A stretch of 8,145 nucleotides of DNA from an uncultured bacterium. GTDB lineage: Bacteria > Bacillota > Clostridia > Lachnospirales > Lachnospiraceae. Under the pieces are notes generated by a model. That model was not told the DNA's origin and searched no databases. It saw only the letters and a program-made list of their open reading frames with translations. The position numbers and the translations under genes are program-made. Location of the stretch: positions 1 to 8,145 of the forward strand of contig CAMTZV010000043.1 of the NCBI GenBank assembly GCA_947086625.1, given 5' to 3'. Within the stretch, counting starts at the first letter, position 1. Each line of letters begins with the position of its first letter. Positions 1-6,422 of the stretch are shown here, piece after piece.

Positions 1-2347
1 GGCGCTTGCGGTTCGTGTAGCTGTCCACGTCCGGCGCCTCTAAAATGGAGCTGTCCATGTTGGAAACGGTAATATATTTGATCGTGCTGTTGCCCGACGC
101 ATCCGTTGCCATAACGGAATAAGTCCCGTTTCCGGTCGCCTCAAAGCTCTGCGACGCGAGTATGCTCGACGCCCCGCTCCATGAGCCGGAATCCGCCGTC
201 AGCACGCCCGGGAAATATTTGAGCGCCTTTACGCCAGAGGCGTCCGACGCCTCTGCCACAACCTTTACATTGTGGTTTGTCCTCTTCGTGTTTGCAAGCC
301 CAAGCACTAAAAGCGGCCCCGACGTATCGGTATACGCCTGCCCGAGCGCCGCCTGGTAATAGCTGTATTTTCCGGTCGTCTCAAGCGTTTTCACAAACCA
401 CGGCTTCGCGCTCGCGACATCCACGGACGAGGGCCCGGATTTGAGCAGATAGCCTGTCGCCTCCGGCATGCTGATCCTCCAGTTGTCGTCGGCCTTCACG
501 TTAAATTCACCCTGCGCGCACTGCTCTCTCACGTACTCCTGGAGCAGCGTGTTATTGTAGCCTTTAAGCATGTTCCCGCGCACGATCTTCTGCTCGGTAA
601 TGCCTGCCACGACAGACATGTTGGCGGCAAGCTGTGAGCTTACCATGACAAACCGCTGTGAATCCGTGACCTCCACGCCGTTGCAGGTCAGCTTTGTAAT
701 CCGGTGCGCATTGCTGTTTAAGAGCACGCCGGATTTTCCGTAGCGGACCGGCTGTGTCACGTCGATCTCGTATTCCACCCCGTCGAACACGTGGTAATTC
801 GCCCAGTTTTCCAGCCATTCATCCCGCAGAAGCGGCGTCAGTCCCGCGTCCTCCACGCGCTCCGCCACCCGCGTATCCGTCCAGCTGACACCCGACGCCT
901 GCGCCGGATTCTGGTAGGCGGACGCCGTCCGCCATTCGATCCACTCCCGAAGCTGCGCGCCCGTGATCCAGTAGACAGACGTGCAGTCGCGGTTCCAGTC
1001 CTGCACGTTTAACGTGTCCTTCACCGTAAAATTGTCTTTGATATCGATATAGTTATTCGCGGACTGGTAGCCTGCCATGTGGTAATCCGTGCAGGCGATC
1101 ACCGGGAGATCGGCATATTCCGGCGCATACATATGGATGTACTCGATGCCAAAACGGATCTTCGACTCGTTTGCCGCCTGTATGGCCGCGTTGTCCTCGA
1201 GCGTCGCAAAAAAATTGTTGATGGACGATGACACGGTCCCCAGGTTCGTACTGTAAATCCTGTCAAACTGCTTCTGGTAAGCATTGTTCAGACTGACGAT
1301 GGAGGCATCCGGTTTTGTGGTATTTTTTACCATCTTCAGCTTCGCGCTCTTCGAGACAACCGTCACCTTTCCGTTTGTAAATTTCAGCTTTAAATCCGCG
1401 ATGCCGATGCCCGCGCCATGATCCGCCACGCTCACGGCAGCCTTGCCGTTGATCATGCCGTCCTTACTGATCCCCGGATACTCGTAATATTTCTGAACGT
1501 TCGCATCGGAGGACGGGAAATTCACATGATCGTCGCCCATCATAATCGCGTCGATCCCGTCGACCTTCGAGAGCGCATACACCGCGTCCGACGAAAAATC
1601 CATGTACTGCTCCGCCCCGATACCGCTGTGCGCCAGCGCCACGATCACATCGACGTTTTTCTCCTTCAGCTTTGCCACCTGCTGTTTTGCGCTCTCCACG
1701 ATATCCTCCACCACGAGCACACCCGTGTGGTTATAGTGGGACGTCAGCATCGGGTCGGTCACGCCAAACAAACCGATGCGCACCTTCTTTTTCACGCCCT
1801 TTGTCGTCGTCACCGTCTTTGTGAGCACCTTGTTTTCCGCCCAGACAGGATTTTTTGTCTTTGCGGAAAAGACATTCGAGACGACCACCTTCTTGTTCAG
1901 CCCCGCGTCCTTTAACGCCTCTTTGATATACTCGTAGCCGTAATCAAAATCGTGATTGCCGATCGTGATCGCGTCATAGCCCATCGTCGCCATCTCCGCA
2001 TACATGTACTCGGTTCCCGTGACTGCGCCGTTCATGATGCTGTCCGAGCCGTAGCCGTACACGGTATCGCCGATGTCCAGCGTGAGCGTCGCCCCGTATT
2101 TGAGCGACTTCCGCGCATTTTTGATGAGCGTATACACCTGTGCAAGGCTCCCGAGCGGATGCTCGGACGCGGAATCATAGTTCAGATTCACACTCTGCCC
2201 GTGCAGGTCCGTCGTCGAGATGATCCTCAGCGTTGCAGTTCCCTCATTCGCTGCCTGCGCCTGTGTTGCCGGCAAAACGCCGATCACCAGCCCCAGACTG
2301 AGTACCAGCGCGGCAGCCCGTTTGCATAGTCGTTTTCTGTTCCACAT
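1..2347 (-). CDS. cpdB: Secreted CpdB-like 2',3'-cyclic-nucleotide 2'-phosphodiesterase/3'-nucleotidase, 3' end off the window
   Basis: A continuous reading frame of 782 codons reaches the window edge without a stop, so the C-terminus is missing. Residues 1-32 form a signal peptide: basic N-terminus (MWNRKRLCKR), hydrophobic core, and a likely cleavage after AQA. The calcineurin-like metallophosphoesterase domain follows with D47/H49 (TTDLHGQ), D94 (DIGDT), N131 and the catalytic pair H132/D135 (GNHDFDYG), H240 (ALAHSG) and H274. A 5'-nucleotidase C-terminal domain spans roughly 355-600, including the CpdB-type stretch FDGVEYEID at 521-529. From about 673 an Ig-like region follows (KVVAEASDASGVK, GTYSVMATDASGN), typical of surface proteins. 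The family removes phosphate from cyclic and 3'-nucleotides outside the cell to scavenge phosphate and nucleosides. Oddity: the usual GHxH metal motif reads GDDH (271-274). An in-frame TGA at 2357-2359 forces the ATG start. UshA-type 5'-nucleotidase is the alternative, but the C-domain motifs favour CpdB. Confidence 0.92.
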   Translation of the reverse strand, partial: MWNRKRLCKRAAALVLSLGLVIGVLPATQAQAANEGTATLRIISTTDLHGQSVNLNYDSASEHPLGSLAQVYTLIKNARKSLKYGATLTLDIGDTVYGYGSDSIMNGAVTGTEYMYAEMATMGYDAITIGNHDFDYGYEYIKEALKDAGLNKKVVVSNVFSAKTKNPVWAENKVLTKTVTTTKGVKKKVRIGLFGVTDPMLTSHYNHTGVLVVEDIVESAKQQVAKLKEKNVDVIVALAHSGIGAEQYMDFSSDAVYALSKVDGIDAIMMGDDHVNFPSSDANVQKYYEYPGISKDGMINGKAAVSVADHGAGIGIADLKLKFTNGKVTVVSKSAKLKMVKNTTKPDASIVSLNNAYQKQFDRIYSTNLGTVSSSINNFFATLEDNAAIQAANESKIRFGIEYIHMYAPEYADLPVIACTDYHMAGYQSANNYIDIKDNFTVKDTLNVQDWNRDCTSVYWITGAQLREWIEWRTASAYQNPAQASGVSWTDTRVAERVEDAGLTPLLRDEWLENWANYHVFDGVEYEIDVTQPVRYGKSGVLLNSNAHRITKLTCNGVEVTDSQRFVMVSSQLAANMSVVAGITEQKIVRGNMLKGYNNTLLQEYVREQCAQGEFNVKADDNWRISMPEATGYLLKSGPSSVDVASAKPWFVKTLETTGKYSYYQAALGQAYTDTSGPLLVLGLANTKRTNHNVKVVAEASDASGVKALKYFPGVLTADSGSWSGASSILASQSFEATGNGTYSVMATDASGNSTIKYITVSNMDSSILEAPDVDSYTNRKR

Positions 2348-2360
2348 AAAATACTCTCAT

Positions 2361-2368
2361 TCCTCCTT
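2361..2368 (-). promoter_or_regulatory. Ribosome binding site of the cpdB-like gene, long spacing
   Basis: The minus strand reads AAGGAGGA followed by 13 bases before the ATG at 2347; GGAGG itself lies 14 nt from the start, longer than the usual 6-9 nt. A second ATG at 2360, out of frame, directly abuts the Shine-Dalgarno sequence and is too close to be used efficiently. No alternative in-frame start exists between the TGA at 2357-2359 and the ATG at 2347, so the start is fixed despite the long spacing. Confidence 0.75.
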
Positions 2369-2407
2369 AAAACTATTGCAGCCAATTTCGGCCGCGAACC
2401 TTCTTCG

Positions 2408-2492
2408 CTTTTCCAGTTTAACACAACTAACTTCCCGGGGAAACCTCTTTTCCACAATTTTAACAAAAAATACAAAATACCCTGCGTTTAAC
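2408..2492. repeat. Short direct repeats and a small palindrome in the divergent intergenic region
   Basis: CTTTTCCA occurs at 2408-2415 and again at 2447-2454. TTTAAC occurs three times, at 2417-2422, 2459-2464 and 2487-2492; the first two copies each follow a CTTTTCCA. Between the two CTTTTCCA copies lies TTCCCGGGGAA (2432-2442), a perfect 5-bp inverted repeat around a central G. These sit where regulators of the leftward nucleotidase gene or of the rightward promoter would bind. I found no convincing -35/-10 pair for the leftward gene. The repeats are seen directly; operator function is a guess, since short AT-rich motifs recur by chance. Confidence 0.4.
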
Positions 2493-2506
2493 TTTCCCCT
2501 TCGCCT

Positions 2507-2535
2507 TTGACGATATACCGAAAATATGATATTAT
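2507..2535 (+). promoter_or_regulatory. SigA-type extended -10 promoter for the pyruvyl transferase gene
   Basis: TTGACG (2507-2512, 5 of 6 matches to TTGACA) is followed by a 17-base spacer and TATTAT (2530-2535, 5 of 6 matches to TATAAT). A TG at 2527-2528, one base before the -10, gives the extended -10 element. Transcription would start near 2542, leaving an untranslated leader of about 30 nt ahead of the ATG at 2571, with no room for a riboswitch. The upstream in-frame ATG at 2526 lies inside this promoter and cannot be the start of this transcript. Confidence 0.85.
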
Positions 2536-2558
2536 TATGTGCAAACAATGCAAAGCAG

Positions 2559-2565
2559 AAAGGGG
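2559..2565 (+). promoter_or_regulatory. Ribosome binding site that fixes the pyruvyl transferase start
   Basis: AAAGGGG ends 5 nt before the ATG at 2571. The earlier in-frame ATG (2526) has no Shine-Dalgarno sequence and overlaps the promoter, so the 447-residue form is preferred over a 462-residue form. Confidence 0.8.
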
Positions 2566-2570
2566 TTCCG

Positions 2571-3914
2571 ATGAAAAACATCTACATCCGCGCGGGAATG
2601 TCTCCGTTCGAGAGCTTTCCCGCCGAAAAGATTTTGTTGAATAATTCCATAGGCACCAACGTGGGGAACTTTTTATATGTATATGGTATTCTGCGCAATA
2701 TCACACAGATGGATACTGCGATCACGCCCAATTATTACAAATCCGGCTACACGGATGAAGAGATCGACGAGATTAACCAGACGCAGGATATTTTTATCAT
2801 CCCTCTGGCGGACGCGTTCCGCGACAACTTTGTCGGCTCGCTGAAGGCGATGACAAAGCTTGTGAAAAAGCTGACGATCCCGTGCGTCATCATCGGCGTC
2901 GGGCTGCGCGCGCCCTTCGAGCCGGACTTTTCCGAACCCTACAGCTTTGACGGGGCGGTAAGGGACTTTATCGGCGCCGTCCTCGAGAAATCCGCGATGG
3001 TCGGCGTGCGCGGCGAGATCACGAGCGAATACCTCTCCCACCTTGGCTTTGTGGAGGGAAAGGACCATATGGCGATCGGCTGCCCGTCCATGTATACCGC
3101 AGGGCCGGCGCTTCACATCCGCGAGACAACGATCACAAAGAGCTCCCGCGTCTGCATCAACTCCTCAGTCACCTCGCCGGATAACGTGCACGAGTTTCTT
3201 GAGCGCGTGACAAAAGAGTTTGACGACTGGCATTTTGTGCCGCAGGTGCTCAGCGAGCTGCGTCTGCTCTACACCGGCGCGCCCTACAGCGCAAAATGCA
3301 ACCCGCTCTACCCGCGCCGCATTACGGATAAGACCTACCGCGAGGGCAGAAGCGAATTTTTCCTGAATCTGCCGACATGGTTTGATTACATGGCAAAGGC
3401 GGACCTCTCCGTCGGCTCGCGCCTCCACGGCAACATCGCCGCAACGCTCGCAGGCACGCCGAGCATCCTCTTTCCGAAGGATGCGCGCGTCCGCGAGCTC
3501 GCCGACTACCACGAGCTCACCCGTGTCAACGCCGCAGATATCAACGCGGACACCGATATCTGGGAGATGATTCACACCGCCGATTTCCAGTCTCCGTGCC
3601 GCAGGCAGGAGGAAAACTTCAACCGCTTCCTCGGATTTCTTGAGAAAAACGGCATTCCGCATATTTATGAAAACGGCGTGCCCGAGACAATTCCGTTCAT
3701 GGAGCGCATGAAGGAGGTACCGCTGCAGCCTCCGGTGACGACCTTTGCAAAATGCTCCCTCGAGGAGATGTCCGCGCGCTTTGAGCGCTTTTATCCGCCG
3801 TATGAGCGCAAGCTCAAAAAAGCCGCTGTCCCTGCGCCAAAGCCCGCGCCAAACCCGGCGCCCGCAAAACCGGATCCGGCAAGGCGCATTCTCGGGAAGC
3901 TTCTTGGAAAATAG
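2571..3914 (+). CDS. Polysaccharide pyruvyl transferase family protein
   Basis: This 447-residue protein belongs to the family that includes CsaB and WcaK, which transfer pyruvate from phosphoenolpyruvate to form ketals on cell-surface polysaccharides, usually in the cytoplasm before export. Supporting motifs are IGVGLRAP (108-115), VGVRGEITSEYL (144-155, the family's G-x-R-x...S-x-x-L pattern), GCPS (170-173) and the hallmark SVGSRLHGNIAATLAGTP (280-297). There is no signal peptide or membrane segment. Residues 417-437 form a tail of alternating Pro with Ala/Lys, followed by the basic amphipathic end RRILGKLLGK; this is not part of the catalytic fold and may tether the protein to a membrane or partner. 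It is transcribed alone from its own promoter, divergent from the nucleotidase and convergent with the tar-like genes. The acceptor sugar cannot be read from the sequence. The family call is firm and the exact activity is inferred. Confidence 0.92.
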   Translation: MKNIYIRAGMSPFESFPAEKILLNNSIGTNVGNFLYVYGILRNITQMDTAITPNYYKSGYTDEEIDEINQTQDIFIIPLADAFRDNFVGSLKAMTKLVKKLTIPCVIIGVGLRAPFEPDFSEPYSFDGAVRDFIGAVLEKSAMVGVRGEITSEYLSHLGFVEGKDHMAIGCPSMYTAGPALHIRETTITKSSRVCINSSVTSPDNVHEFLERVTKEFDDWHFVPQVLSELRLLYTGAPYSAKCNPLYPRRITDKTYREGRSEFFLNLPTWFDYMAKADLSVGSRLHGNIAATLAGTPSILFPKDARVRELADYHELTRVNAADINADTDIWEMIHTADFQSPCRRQEENFNRFLGFLEKNGIPHIYENGVPETIPFMERMKEVPLQPPVTTFAKCSLEEMSARFERFYPPYERKLKKAAVPAPKPAPNPAPAKPDPARRILGKLLGK

Positions 3915-3928
3915 ACAGATACGCTCAC

Positions 3929-3965
3929 AAAACGGGCAGGGAAAAGTTCCCCTGCCCGTTTTCTT
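3929..3965. terminator. Rho-independent terminator between convergent genes, probably bidirectional
   Basis: Arms 3929-3941 (AAAACGGGCAGGG) and 3950-3962 (CCCTGCCCGTTTT) pair perfectly over 13 bp around an 8-nt loop, followed by a T-rich run to 3965. It starts 14 nt after the stop of the pyruvyl transferase gene. Because the left arm begins with AAAA, the minus-strand transcript also ends its stem in TTTT, so the same hairpin could stop the leftward tar-like transcript about 100 nt beyond its last stop codon. Termination of the rightward gene is the more certain role. Confidence 0.92.
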
Positions 3966-3972
3966 ATGCACA

Positions 3973-4014
3973 CGCCCGCGTAAAGGAATTTGCTGCTGGC
4001 GCAGCACGCGGGCG
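3973..4014. repeat. Nested GC-rich inverted repeat in the convergent intergenic region
   Basis: CGCCCGCG (3973-3980) pairs with CGCGGGCG (4007-4014). Inside it TGCTGC (3991-3996) pairs with GCAGCA (4001-4006) around a 4-nt loop, leaving a 10-nt bulge on one side only. The structure lacks a T-run, so it is not a standard terminator. It would lie in the 3' untranslated part of the leftward transcript. The base pairing is visible; a function such as RNA stabilisation is unproven. Confidence 0.45.
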
Positions 4015-4020
4015 GCGCGG

Positions 4021-4050
4021 CGAGTAGGGAAGATGAATCTTCTCTACTCG
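4021..4050. repeat. Long hairpin just after the epimerase-like gene
   Basis: CGAGTAGGGAAGAT (4021-4034) is the inverted complement of 4037-4050 with one mismatch (4028/4043), giving a stem of about 13 bp with a tiny loop. It begins 12 nt past the stop of the epimerase-like gene on the minus strand. No T-tract follows in either direction, so it is not a textbook terminator. It may protect the 3' end of the operon mRNA, or be a remnant of a small palindromic repeat element that recurs elsewhere in the genome. Confidence 0.6.
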
Positions 4051-4062
4051 ATGATTCCTCCA

Positions 4063-4734
4063 CTACCAGCCAATCGACGCGCGAAGATTCTGGATCAGCG
4101 TATCCATATCTCCCTCCCGGAAAATGCTGCTCGTTCCCGCGACAAAAATGTCGGAGCCGTTCGCATACAGCTTCGCCGCATTTTCGCACGTGATGTTTCC
4201 GTCCGACTCGATATACACGTCCGGGTAGCCCATCGCATCGAGATACTTCCGCACCCGCGCGGTTTTTTCGATCGTGTGCGGCACGATCGCCTGTCCCGCA
4301 AAGCCCGGGTTCACGTTGAGCACAAGGACACCCGCAATGTAATCCCTGACCTCCTCGAGCACCTGGATCGGCGTCCCCGGATTGATCGCAATGACCGGGA
4401 TGACGCCGCGCTTTGCCAGATAGTCCAGGCATTTGTGGATGTGGTGCGTGCCCTCATAGTGGAACGACACATGCTCCCCCGGCTGAAAGTCGAACCAGTC
4501 GAGCTTGTCCTCCGCCCGGTCGATCATCAGATGGCAGTCGATCGTGATATTCGTCCGCGTCCGCAGCCTGCGCAGAAAATCCGGCCCGTAGGCGAGGTTC
4601 GGCACGAACGTGCCGTCCATGACGTCCACATGCAGGTATTCCACCCCGTTGCGCTCAAATATTTGCAGGTAATCCATGATCTGGTCAAATCCGGCGCACA
4701 TGATCGACGCGGATATTTTTCCTTTTTCTCTCAT
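4063..4734 (-). CDS. Ribulose-phosphate 3-epimerase family protein
   Basis: At 223 residues it has the full TIM-barrel length of ribulose-phosphate 3-epimerase, which interconverts D-ribulose-5-P and D-xylulose-5-P through a metal-bound enediolate. Metal and acid-base residues are present: H35 and D37 (LHVDVMDGTFVPN), H68 (CHLM) and D178 (ESDGNI); the phosphate-binding loop GTSSIF is at 200-205. Differences from canonical Rpe are Leu139 where a substrate-capping Met is usual, NPGFAGQ (142-148) in place of NPGFGGQ, and DGN in place of DGG. GFAGQ also occurs in the D-allulose-6-phosphate epimerase AlsE, so another ketose phosphate is possible. GGAG lies 5 nt before the ATG. It is the last gene of the leftward operon, 31 nt after the transferase gene. 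The context suggests it supplies or balances ketopentose phosphate for the TarJ-like reductase. Family certain; substrate inferred. Confidence 0.93.
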   Translation of the reverse strand: MREKGKISASIMCAGFDQIMDYLQIFERNGVEYLHVDVMDGTFVPNLAYGPDFLRRLRTRTNITIDCHLMIDRAEDKLDWFDFQPGEHVSFHYEGTHHIHKCLDYLAKRGVIPVIAINPGTPIQVLEEVRDYIAGVLVLNVNPGFAGQAIVPHTIEKTARVRKYLDAMGYPDVYIESDGNITCENAAKLYANGSDIFVAGTSSIFREGDMDTLIQNLRASIGW

Positions 4735-4765
4735 CTCTGCTCCTTTTTTCTTACGTCCGCCCTTC

Positions 4766-6397
4766 TCAGCTTAAGATCAGCTGGTCGATCACGCGGTCTG
4801 TCGCCTTGCCGTCGGTGTACGTGAAATTTTTCTTCACGAACGCCTGCAGTGCCTCCTTCGAGTATTCCTCCTTCTCGAGCGCCTCCAGCAGCTCGTCGAA
4901 CCGCTTGACAATCTTGCCCGGGACGGTGTCCTCATACGTCTCGTAAAAGTCCCGCGTCGCCTCATACATTTTCTGGTCAAAGGCAAAGAAGTACATCGGC
5001 CTGCCCTCGAGCAGGGAGAACTCGTAAATGATCGACGAGTAGTCCGTAATCAGCGCATCCACGATAAAGAGGATGTCGTTGACCTCGCGGTAGGAGGCCG
5101 CATCGCACATATAGTCCTTATATTCCTCGGGAATCTCAATCTGCTCGCGCACAAACGGATGCATCTTGATAATCAGATACTCGTCGCGCTCCTTCAAAAA
5201 TCTGCCCCACTTCTCAAAATCGATTTTCTCAAACGGGAAATACGCGTTCAGCGCATTGTCGCCGCGGAACGTCGGCGCATAGAGGTAAACCCGCTTCGCC
5301 TCCTTTGCGCGGGGGAACTCCTCATACATGCGCGCAATCGTTTTCTTTTTGTACTCCTCGTCAAAGAAAATGTCCGTGCGCGGAATGCCGACCGGATAAA
5401 ATTTGCTCTCGTCGATGCAGAAGCCCTCCGCGTGATGCAGCGCGGAATGGTACGAGCTGACCGGCATGTGCGTGTAGCACTTGTGGACGCGCGTGTTTAA
5501 GGGCGGCGCGCCGGGCTTGTCCATACGCTCAAAGCCGAGCGACTTAAACGCGCCGCAGGCGTGCCAGAGCTGGATCACCTTCACCCGCGGATCGTAGTCA
5601 AACTTATAGATATCCGGATAATAATCGTCAATCAGGATGATATCGCTCGTCGCCAAAAGCTTCGTAAACCGGAACTTTTTCGCAAAGCTGCGCTTCGCGT
5701 CGATGCTCGGCTTAAAGTCAAAGAAAAATCTGAACTGTTTGTCCAGCCCCCGCTCGACCATGCGGTCGTACACAAACTGTTCGTTTCCGCTGATCTCGGC
5801 GCGCGAGCCGGACGCAAACAAAATCCGCGTGCCGTCATACTTCGCGCGCTTCCGGTAATGCGCGAACACCCGGAGCGAAAACCAGTGCGTGATCTCCCAG
5901 AGGTTATGCCTTAAATTATTTTTAAACCGATTGAATGATTTCTTTATGAAAAAGACCCTCGGCTTTGGAATCGCCACGCGCACATGCAGAAAATACGCCC
6001 CCGTATCCAAATCCACGCCCGAATAGCCCCGGAAATAATGCCCGCTGTTCCGGTAAATCACCACATTCAGCGGGTTATCCCGCTCGGTGTTCAGCTCCGG
6101 CTCATAATCCGGCGCAAACCTGGCGTCCGCCAGCCTCTTTTTTCCGTCATATGCCGTCAGGTAATAGCTGCCCGGCTCCATCGGCGCCTCGCCATTGACG
6201 CTTAACACGTTCATCGACAGGTGGAATTTATTGCCGTCCCAGTCCAGATGCTGCGGCTTCGTACGCTCGCCGGTCATCTCGTTCCAAAACTCAAGCTGGG
6301 GCATTTTTCCCTTTGCGGGAACAACCTCGCCCCACATATGAAAAATAATGCGCTTAAACTCCACCCGATGAAGCAGTATCGTTGTCTCTTTCTCCAT
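4766..6397 (-). CDS. tarL: Polyol-phosphate (probably ribitol-phosphate) transferase, TagF/TarL family
   Basis: This 543-residue protein carries the CDP-glycerol glycerophosphotransferase domain over about 190-540. Key motifs are QLWHA with H279 (one of two family catalytic histidines), GIPRTD (337-342), YAPTFRG (373-379), KMHP with H413 (the second), and TDYSSIIYEFSLLEGRP (451-467), the nucleotide/phosphate-binding region. Residues 1-130 form a separate beta-rich N-terminal region (RIIFHMWGEV, GSYYLTAYDG) resembling the N-terminal part of TarK/TarL as I remember it. A basic segment at 150-190 (KKSFNRFKNN) could bind the inner membrane face, where these enzymes extend wall teichoic acid. Flanking tarI and tarJ point to CDP-ribitol as donor; CDP-glycerol (TagF/TarF activity) is the alternative. 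Whether it primes or polymerises cannot be told. The start at 6397 is preferred over an upstream ATG at 6448 inside the previous gene because of its strong Shine-Dalgarno sequence. Confidence 0.9.
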   Translation of the reverse strand: MEKETTILLHRVEFKRIIFHMWGEVVPAKGKMPQLEFWNEMTGERTKPQHLDWDGNKFHLSMNVLSVNGEAPMEPGSYYLTAYDGKKRLADARFAPDYEPELNTERDNPLNVVIYRNSGHYFRGYSGVDLDTGAYFLHVRVAIPKPRVFFIKKSFNRFKNNLRHNLWEITHWFSLRVFAHYRKRAKYDGTRILFASGSRAEISGNEQFVYDRMVERGLDKQFRFFFDFKPSIDAKRSFAKKFRFTKLLATSDIILIDDYYPDIYKFDYDPRVKVIQLWHACGAFKSLGFERMDKPGAPPLNTRVHKCYTHMPVSSYHSALHHAEGFCIDESKFYPVGIPRTDIFFDEEYKKKTIARMYEEFPRAKEAKRVYLYAPTFRGDNALNAYFPFEKIDFEKWGRFLKERDEYLIIKMHPFVREQIEIPEEYKDYMCDAASYREVNDILFIVDALITDYSSIIYEFSLLEGRPMYFFAFDQKMYEATRDFYETYEDTVPGKIVKRFDELLEALEKEEYSKEALQAFVKKNFTYTDGKATDRVIDQLILS

Positions 6398-6402
6398 AGA
6401 TT

Positions 6403-6408
6403 CTCCTT
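6403..6408 (-). promoter_or_regulatory. Ribosome binding site deciding the transferase start
   Basis: On the minus strand AAGGAG is followed by AATCT and the ATG at 6397. The longer candidate start at 6448 would overlap the end of the reductase gene by 26 bases and adds a charged, poorly conserved-looking 17-residue extension (MRSAARTNRERD...), so the shorter form is chosen. Confidence 0.8.
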
Positions 6409-6422
6409 GTCTGTCCCTTTCT

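Noticed and set aside
1418..1915. A 165-codon plus-strand open frame
   Set aside because: It is antisense to the metallophosphoesterase domain of the nucleotidase; its His/Arg-rich translation mirrors that gene's codons.
2526..2570. Upstream ATG adding 15 residues to the pyruvyl transferase
   Set aside because: This ATG lies within the -10/spacer region of the promoter and lacks a ribosome binding site; the ATG at 2571 has both proper spacing and AAAGGGG.
2357..2581. A 74-codon minus-strand frame ending just before the nucleotidase start, a possible leader peptide
   Set aside because: It has no Shine-Dalgarno sequence, overlaps the rightward promoter and gene start, and its composition is ordinary AT-rich intergenic sequence.
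3165..4007. A 280-codon minus-strand open frame
   Set aside because: It is antisense to the pyruvyl transferase gene and crosses its terminator; composition is that of a shadow frame and no motif is recognisable.
4021..4050. Hairpin as the main terminator of the leftward operon
   Set aside because: No T-run follows it on the minus strand; the GC-rich sequence after it makes intrinsic termination there unlikely.
3745..4824. A 359-codon plus-strand open frame
   Set aside because: It runs through the end of the pyruvyl transferase gene, the terminator and antisense to the epimerase; its translation is Arg/His-rich with no domain, as expected for a GC-rich shadow frame.
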